A stretch of DNA of 28,364 nucleotides from Ichthyophonus hoferi (taxonomy: Eukaryota; Opisthokonta; Ichthyosporea; Ichthyophonida; Ichthyophonidae), in assembly GCA_002751075.1 (NCBI GenBank), contig NAOQ01000459.1, positions 6,146 to 34,509 on the forward strand, in the 5' to 3' direction. Within the stretch, counting starts at the first letter, position 1; each line of letters opens with the position of its first letter. Shown one piece after another: positions 25,401-28,364 of this stretch. The position numbers and the translations under genes were made by a program. Under the pieces are notes generated by a model. The model saw only the letters and a list, made by a program, of their open reading frames with translations, made no database searches and was not told where the DNA came from.

Positions 25401-27723
25401 TGTAGGAGAGAAAGAGGTGTGCTTAGAATGATGGTAGATGGTCATATAGGTGGTGGGTTGGGGTATAGGGGTAGGTATAATTGTATGTGTGTAGGTATGC
25501 TTGTGTGTATGTGTATGTATGTATGTATGTATGCGTATATATGTATGGGCGTTGTATGCATGGGTATGTATGTATGCATACACAACACCTACTAATCTCG
25601 ACAAGTCAGCAATATCCCTTAACCCGTGTAGTAGGTTGACTAATGTGGCAGGAGATATAGTCTTGCTTGTGAGCTCACGTCTAGCCAAGAGTTCAGGAGC
25701 CAATAGTTGGAGGATACGGTTGGCTGTAGGAGAAAGGTGATTGGTGGTGAGTATGTGCTTGGATAGGTAGTTTTATATATATGTGTATATGTATGTATAT
25801 GTGTATATGCATATGCATGTGTATTCACATGGGTGTGTGTGTGCATAAAAATGCCAATATATATATATAATACATGATACATATATATCTATATAGATTA
25901 GGCTATATTTAGATAAATGAGATGGCGTTGGTTCTCAAAGGGTTTGATAAGCCAATATATAGATCAAGAAACCTAAAATCACAATAGAAACATATATCTT
26001 AAGTTAATGTACAGATAAAGAGAATAAAAATAAACGAGAACATAGATAGTAGGCATAGGTATAGATTGATATAGATGGATAACGAGAATGAACAGTACCA
26101 ATAGTAAGAGAGATTCAGCAATCTAATCTAATCTAATCTAATCCAATCCACATGCCACACTCTACCTTGATCTTTCACGTCTTCTATAGGTGAGCAAGTT
26201 AAAGCTGCAGTGTAGACGAAGGCGTGGGGGGCATCCAGGCCTGCACCCTGCATAGCAACCAACCACCAAGTATCGGTCAGGAAAATGATGTAATATCATA
26301 AACCCAATATAGACATGTATAAAAACCACCAATGGGATACTTACAACACCCTACTGGTTGTACGTTCTATGACAACCTAATAATTGATATATGGGTGTTC
26401 AATGGCTATTTAGAGTCGGGAGAATGGTTGGTTTTGGATTGGCTTGTACTAAATTTATATTACGTTATTTTATATTTTATGTTATATTATATTATATTAT
26501 ACTATATACCTGTGCTATACTCTGAACGGTATTACTTCCAATCACCAATTGGGGCCCTTCGGTAGGATCCACGAACGTCTGCAATGCCTATGTATATATG
26601 AATGAGTATATGTGTGTATATATGTATGTGTGTATGCATGTATGTGTGCATATATGTACTTGCGTATATGTATATAGGCATGTGTCTGGATATGTATATT
26701 TATGGGTGTAGGTGTGTGTATATATGTATGATAAGTATATAAGTATACGTATGAGTATATGTGTGGATATCTGTTGGAAAGTATTGTGGAGAAAGAGTGA
26801 GAATAGTTAGAAATATATATAGAGAGAGAGATAAACAGATAGATTTATAGATACAGAGATAGATTGATAGACGTAGATTAAGCTATATATAGGGTGGGTT
26901 AGGCCGCCTATAAAAGGAAGCTACTCTATTAGGCTAAATATAAACTTACCGCACAAAGGATACTAGTATAGTTAGGACGCTCTACCAATGATATAAGCTC
27001 TAAACGCACCAATCCCCACAGGGATGATTCCTGACCAATACGAGAGAGGTTGGTTGCTAGGGCCAAAAGGCAGTGCAGATAATATGTGTATGTCTCCGGT
27101 CCGTACTGGTTAATTAGCTGTGTATCGTTGGATGTAGGTCAGTGGGTGTAGACATATAATGGAATATAATTAGCGGTTGGGGTTTACTGTAACTATATTG
27201 TAGTCAATGGTGTGGCTCTATGATTAAATATCATAGACTGAGAATGACAACACCCTGTATTTGTATTAGGAAAGTAATAAAGGAGATGATTGGATAAAGA
27301 TGCTTCAATAAAAAAATTCTAATAATAATAATAAAGATGGATAGAGAAATACATAGAGTAATAAAAGTAATAGAAAAAATAGGATCGGTAAAAGGGAGAG
27401 GGAGAGGGAGAGGGCGAGAGGAAGGCTTATATAAAGGATATAGCAAGATATTGAAAAAAAGATAGATAGAAATATATATATATATATGTATGTATAGAAA
27501 AAAATAAAAATGGATAATATAATGTAGAAATGTTAGTATAGTGAGAAGGGAAAGGAAAAGAAAAGAAGTTAGCCTAGCAACCATTCACCAATCATAGATA
27601 ACCATCTTCACTTACTGTATATATTTCCTTCCTAGCACTGTCCGTGTTATTGTACCCATCAAGCTCAGATACTATATGCCTAATCTGTGATTGGGCAATA
27701 CACGGGAAATCGTAACACGCCAT
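1291..27723 (-). CDS. CNOT1: CNOT1 (NOT1), scaffold subunit of the CCR4-NOT deadenylase complex; 62 coding exons, 2256 aa
   Basis: CNOT1 is the scaffold on which the CCR4/CAF1 nucleases, CNOT2-CNOT3, CNOT9 and CNOT10-CNOT11 assemble for mRNA deadenylation and translational repression, mainly in the cytoplasm. Exons in transcript order: 27723-27616, 27117-26950, 26587-26510, 26247-26166, 25723-25593, 25399-25284, 25006-24859, 24731-24615, 24004-23927, 23573-23460, 23134-22984, 22612-22544, 22339-22248, 22153-22028, 21427-21335, 20574-20321, 20048-19955, 19748-19638, 19382-19311, 18790-18719, 18447-18346, 18035-17970, 17660-17562, 17106-17049, 16713-16618, 16283-16156, 15927-15871, 15523-15445, 14823-14741, 14301-14111, 13812-13752, 13255-13084, 12953-12826, 12349-12265, 11943-11781, 11289-11217, 10932-10792, 10665-10531, 10086-9939, 9750-9668, 9293-9146, 8722-8615, 8242-8167, 7860-7680, 7527-7425, 7203-7110, 6818-6767, 6576-6439, 6161-6005, 5640-5567, 5372-5286, 4879-4782, 4601-4517, 4292-4191, 3986-3919, 3651-3546, 3289-3180, 2794-2637, 2516-2451, 2270-2164, 1833-1732, 1419-1291. 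All introns are GT-AG, with GTATGT the commonest donor. Phases agree at every junction and the total divides by three. Diagnostic stretches include [16 protein letters not shown] (1105-1120), INALVLYVG (2102-2110) and [13 protein letters not shown] (2202-2214). The start at 27723 leaves 12 residues before SQI, close to the 10 in human CNOT1, and has a GCC-ATG-G context. Confidence 0.95.
1420..1446 (-). repeat. CCCTA-rich tract at the exon 62 3' splice site
   Basis: On the sense (minus) strand the intron ends in CCTTACCCTATCCTACC and then CTACCCCGTAG before the exon. The run of imperfect CCCTA/CCTAC units occupies the place of a polypyrimidine tract. Similar tracts precede exons 13, 17 and 39. 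Confidence 0.7.
6767..9293 (-). other. CNOT1: CNOT1 exons 41-47: helical connector before the SHD (residues ~1475-1728)
   Basis: Exon 41 starts with a Pro/Ser-rich stretch including a run of five prolines, then [10 protein letters not shown] leads into exon 42 [12 protein letters not shown]. Exons 42-44 ([48 protein letters not shown]) align loosely with human [27 protein letters not shown] and [20 protein letters not shown]. Exons 45-47 ([50 protein letters not shown]) are the most divergent part of the protein. The reading is supported by exact phase at all seven junctions rather than by strong identity. Confidence 0.82.
10093..10178 (-). repeat. Degenerate GGGTA/TACCC repeat tract upstream of exon 39
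   Basis: The plus strand is made of imperfect GGGTA, GAGTA and GGATA units for about 85 bases, starting just past the acceptor of exon 39 (10087-10088). On the sense strand it is a pyrimidine-rich CCCTA tract leading to CTCTGCAG. It resembles telomere repeat but is too degenerate and is intronic. Confidence 0.75.
11290..11780 (-). other. Intron 35 (491 nt), no embedded gene seen
   Basis: This is the intron between exons 35 and 36. It holds short A/T-rich runs, a stretch of GATA/GATC units near 11370-11382 and a run of ATGAAT-like units near 11480-11510. No open frame with family resemblance or folded RNA gene was recognised. Confidence 0.6.
11781..12953 (-). other. CNOT1: CNOT1 exons 33-35 (5' part): low-complexity linker with IKDE motif
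   Basis: Between the MIF4G and CNOT9-binding domains the protein is rich in Thr, Pro, Ser, Gln and Asn, and is presumably disordered. Exon 33 contains [10 protein letters not shown]; its IKDE (residues 1164-1167) fits the psi-K-x-E SUMO consensus. Exon 34 has two possible 3' splice sites in the same phase, at 12349 (used in the 2256-residue model) and 12370 (adds TLPSANQ, giving 2263 residues). The sequence alone does not decide between them. The linker does not align with the human one residue by residue. Confidence 0.8.
12001..12260. repeat. 50-bp minisatellite, five units, filling intron 34
   Basis: Units begin with TATCTAATAY at 12001, 12061, 12111, 12161 and 12211. The units starting at 12111 and 12161 are identical over 50 bp and the unit at 12061 differs from them by one base. 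The first unit is 60 bp, with an extra 10-bp ATCC-containing step, and the last is diverged. The array covers about 260 of the 321 nt of the intron between exons 34 and 35 and stops next to the exon 34 donor. Confidence 0.95.
13284..13332. repeat. (GAGAAA)n hexamer microsatellite beside the exon 32 acceptor
   Basis: About eight copies of GAGAAA on the plus strand, lying 27-75 nt upstream of exon 32 in the sense direction. On the sense strand this is a (TTTCTC)n polypyrimidine tract followed by CTCCCTCCCTATAG at the splice site. Confidence 0.95.
14824..15444 (-). other. Intron 28 (621 nt), no embedded gene seen
   Basis: The intron between exons 28 and 29 is A/T-rich and contains at least four CCAAT pentamers (near 14903, 15010, 15133 and 15230, in both orientations). 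No repeat array, RNA gene or coding stretch is apparent. Confidence 0.6.
17770..17845. repeat. (AT)n run followed by GGTAT/AGTAT repeats
   Basis: About ten AT units at 17770-17789 are followed by imperfect pentamers (GGTAT, AGTAT, GATAT) to about 17845 in the intron between exons 22 and 23. Confidence 0.85.
18672..18702. repeat. (GA)n microsatellite after the exon 20 donor
   Basis: A purine-rich GGGAGAGGGAGAGAGA run; on the sense strand it is a (TC)n tract starting some 17 nt after the donor of exon 20. Confidence 0.9.
18791..19310 (-). other. Intron 19 (520 nt), rich in CCAAT pentamers
   Basis: Between exons 19 and 20. Nine or so CCAAT/ATTGG pentamers occur in 520 nt (for example near 18807, 18987, 19026, 19063, 19098, 19132 and 19217), one of the densest stretches in the window. 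No gene or RNA is visible. Confidence 0.65.
20111..20218. repeat. (CATA)n/(CACATA)n tract with a 41-bp duplication
   Basis: A CA/TA-rich tract in the intron between exons 16 and 17. A segment beginning CATACAATATACATATACAC occurs at about 20135 and again 41 bp later at about 20176, so the tract carries a recent tandem duplication within a simpler repeat. Confidence 0.85.
20575..21334 (-). other. Largest intron (intron 15, 760 nt) with an imperfect hairpin
   Basis: Between exons 15 and 16. It holds an imperfect inverted repeat at 20946-20983 (14-bp arms, 12 matches, about 10-base loop), several CCAAT pentamers and a (TA)n(TG)n run at 21277-21299. It could carry the remains of a small nonautonomous element, but no terminal repeats or target-site duplication could be confirmed. 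Confidence 0.5.
20946..20983. repeat. Imperfect inverted repeat (hairpin), possible MITE remnant
   Basis: The left arm AATTTTCGTGGATT (20946-20959) pairs with the right arm AATCCATAAAAATT (20970-20983) at 12 of 14 positions. It is in a very A/T-rich context, so chance is possible. No second copy was noticed in the window. Confidence 0.35.
21428..22027 (-). other. Intron 14 (600 nt), CCAAT-rich, no embedded gene
   Basis: Between exons 14 and 15. About nine CCAAT/ATTGG pentamers occur (near 21438, 21497, 21515, 21627, 21645, 21676, 21766, 21808, 21921). No repeat array, RNA gene or coding stretch was recognised. Confidence 0.65.
22381..22412. repeat. (ATACAT)n microsatellite
   Basis: About five units in the intron between exons 12 and 13, followed by (TA)n runs near 22446-22458 and 22482-22499. 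Confidence 0.9.
24005..24614 (-). other. Intron 8 (610 nt), very A/T-rich
   Basis: Between exons 8 and 9. It contains TTA-rich stretches near 24230-24255, an (AATAT)n run at about 24362-24383 and three CCAAT pentamers. The minus-strand open frame that overlaps its left end is only the readthrough of exon 8 into the intron. Confidence 0.6.
25500..25580. repeat. (TGTA)n/(GTAT)n microsatellite
   Basis: Mostly GTAT/TGTA tetramers in the intron between exons 5 and 6, adjacent to the exon 5 donor. The tract also creates spurious open frames on both strands. Confidence 0.9.
25776..25872. repeat. Imperfect (TATG)n tract
   Basis: TATG and GTGT units with an ATATATATA end, in the intron between exons 4 and 5 (25724-26165). 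The rest of that 442-nt intron is plain A/T-rich sequence. Confidence 0.85.
26121..26148. repeat. (AATCT)n short tandem repeat next to the exon 4 donor
   Basis: Four AATCT units followed by AATCC AATCC, ending 18 bases before exon 4. On the sense strand it reads GGATTGGATTAGATTAGATT, so it includes an ATTGG pentamer. Confidence 0.85.
26590..26770. repeat. Imperfect (TATG)n tract upstream of exon 3
   Basis: TATG, TGTG and TATA units fill the intron next to the exon 3 acceptor. On the sense strand it is CA/TA-rich rather than a polypyrimidine tract. Confidence 0.85.
27118..27615 (-). other. Intron 1 (498 nt)
   Basis: Between exons 1 and 2. It contains a purine-rich (GGGAGA)n run at about 27393-27420 and an (AT)n run near 27472-27487. 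A 117-codon minus-strand open frame lies within it, but its translation is low-complexity Phe/Ile/Leu/Ser from pyrimidine-rich repeats and is not credible as a protein. Confidence 0.7.
27393..27420. repeat. (GGGAGA)n microsatellite
   Basis: Three to four GGGAGA units plus a GGGCGAGAG end, in intron 1. Confidence 0.9.
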
Positions 27724-27856
27724 GGCGGGTGGCCTAGCCGGCCCACCAGTTATTAGTATCTGTGATGACATATGATTGGTGAGTATAAATAGATTGCATG
27801 GGTTTGTTGTAAAGGTTCATAGTCAGGGAGAGTTGGACTTGTATAGGGGTAGAAAA

Positions 27857-27858
27857 AA

Positions 27859-27889
<31 letters not shown>

Positions 27890-27890
27890 A
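27857..27890. repeat. (AAAT)n microsatellite
   Basis: About eight AAAT/AATA units in the CNOT1 5' flank. Confidence 0.95.
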
Positions 27891-27990
27891 GAAAAAGAAA
27901 ATACAGCGAGAATAGGAATTGCAATGAGATTATTAGTGTTAGTAACTAATTACAATTAAAATGGATACTAATAGGTAGGATAAGGATACT

Positions 27991-28025
27991 GTAGGGTAGG
28001 GTAGGGTAGAATAGGGTATGGCAGG
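27991..28025 (-). repeat. (GGGTA)n tract; on the sense strand CCCTACCCTACAG
   Basis: Four near-perfect GGGTA units followed by degenerate ones. On the minus strand the tract reads as CCCTA repeats ending in CTACAG, which looks like the acceptor context seen at several CNOT1 exons. It could mark an intron in the 5' UTR, but no matching donor was identified. Confidence 0.5.
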
Positions 28026-28325
28026 GTGTTAGAGCAGGCTTATGTGCTTGCTTGCAAAGGGTGTGTTTGTAGCTAACTCTAACTATTCCACATCAATATA
28101 TGTATAAGAATGATTCTTTTATTTAACAAACATGATAAAATGAGGTTGTTGTGTATTGTGTTTTTTCTTAATTCTTTACGGTGATATAATCTAAGGTCGG
28201 AGAGGTTATGTTGTTAATAAAGAAAATAATATAGAAAGTGGGTATGACGGGAGTTTAAATAAATGAGAAAAAATGTTATCTATATAAAACATAACCTCTT
28301 TCCTTCCCTTTCTTTATCTCGCAAC

Positions 28326-28326
28326 A

Positions 28327-28358
<32 letters not shown>

Positions 28359-28364
28359 AAAAAA
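28326..28364. repeat. Poly-A-rich run at the window edge
   Basis: Nearly pure A with a single interrupting G. It may be a homopolymer that limited assembly, or a genomic A-tract. Confidence 0.8.

Larger units (their letters stand above)
23927..27723 (-). other. CNOT1: CNOT1 exons 1-9: N-terminal region (residues 1-342)
   Basis: This segment covers the N-terminal helical region, the side of CNOT1 that carries the CNOT10-CNOT11 module in animals. Exon 1 reads [18 protein letters not shown], followed by exon 2 LINQYGPET, matching human SQISYLV and IVNRHGPEA. Exon 6 has [14 protein letters not shown] and [10 protein letters not shown] against human DAFLKTLRRDFPQ and APLLYPEKRD. Exon 7 has [20 protein letters not shown] and exon 8 has [15 protein letters not shown], both strongly conserved. 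The stretch after exon 8 is shorter and less conserved than in vertebrates. The matches are seen directly; the partner assignment is family knowledge. Confidence 0.9.
27724..28364 (-). other. CNOT1 5' flank: probable 5' UTR and promoter, no other gene
   Basis: The minus-strand sequence upstream of the ATG contains an in-frame ATG at 27769-27771 preceded by CCAATCAT, an (AAAT)n run at 27857-27890, a GGGTA tract at 27991-28025 and a 12-bp inverted repeat (28201-28212 with 28288-28299). The stretch beyond 27800 has no CCAAT pentamer, unlike the gene body. No TATA box in the correct orientation was recognised, and no coding sequence was seen on either strand. Confidence 0.55.

Noticed and set aside
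25284-25595. 103-codon plus-strand open frame
   Set aside because: It is antisense to CNOT1 exon 6 and then runs through a (TGTA)n microsatellite, with no family resemblance.
27231-27584. 117-codon minus-strand open frame
   Set aside because: It lies wholly in CNOT1 intron 1, and its translation is low-complexity Phe/Ile/Leu/Ser derived from pyrimidine-rich repeats. Exon 1 and exon 2 join in phase without it.
1-28364. CCAAT pentamers as ordinary promoter CCAAT boxes
   Set aside because: They are spread over all introns and some exons in both orientations and are absent from the last 560 bases upstream of the gene, which is the opposite of a promoter pattern.
1-28364. Retroviral, LTR, LINE or DNA-transposon coding remnants
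   Set aside because: I saw no reverse transcriptase, integrase, transposase or capsid-like stretches in any frame, and no long terminal repeats.
1-28364. tRNA, rRNA or intronic snoRNA genes
   Set aside because: No tRNA B-box with a foldable cloverleaf and no convincing C/D or H/ACA pattern was found by eye; a covariance-model search would be the proper test.

Overview
This window is eukaryotic nuclear DNA, about two thirds A+T by eye, and holds essentially one gene. Read on the minus strand it encodes CNOT1 (NOT1), the scaffold of the CCR4-NOT mRNA deadenylase complex. I traced 62 coding exons from an ATG at 27723 to a TAG at 1291-1293. All 61 introns are GT-AG, every junction keeps phase, and the exons sum to 6771 nt, giving one uninterrupted 2256-residue protein. 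It is collinear with human CNOT1 (about 2376 residues, recalled from memory) from the first exon to the last.

The organism is probably an early-branching animal. The protein is metazoan-like, introns are numerous but short (about 94 to 760 nt, mean about 320), and the DNA is AT-rich with many small microsatellites. A demosponge such as Amphimedon would fit, but this is inference without a database search.

Layout from left to right: 1-180 may be the last coding piece of a convergent plus-strand gene (low to moderate confidence). 182-1290 is the tail-to-tail intergenic region plus the CNOT1 3' UTR, with a minus-strand AATAAA at 1061-1066. 1291-6576 encodes the C-terminal NOT1 superfamily homology domain (binds CNOT2-CNOT3). 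6767-9293 encodes a helical connector. 9668-11943 encodes the CNOT9-binding domain. 11781-12953 encodes a Ser/Thr/Pro linker. 13084-16713 encodes the CAF1-binding MIF4G domain. 17049-19748 encodes the TTP-binding domain. 19955-23573 encodes a HEAT-repeat region. 23927-27723 encodes the N-terminal CNOT10/CNOT11-side region. 27724-28364 is 5' flank ending in poly-A-rich sequence.

The most interesting signal is not a gene. The pentamer CCAAT/ATTGG, often as CCAATCA/TGATTGG, occurs about 215 times by eye count, some three to four times the rate expected from composition. In the sense orientation it often sits directly on the 3' splice site (CCAATCAG or CCAATCACAG, then the exon) where a polypyrimidine tract would be expected. 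A second set of acceptors instead carries CCCTA-rich tracts. Other features are a 50-bp minisatellite filling intron 34, a possible 21-nt alternative acceptor at exon 34, and an in-frame upstream ATG. I found no RNA genes, CRISPR arrays, recognisable transposons or viral fossils.
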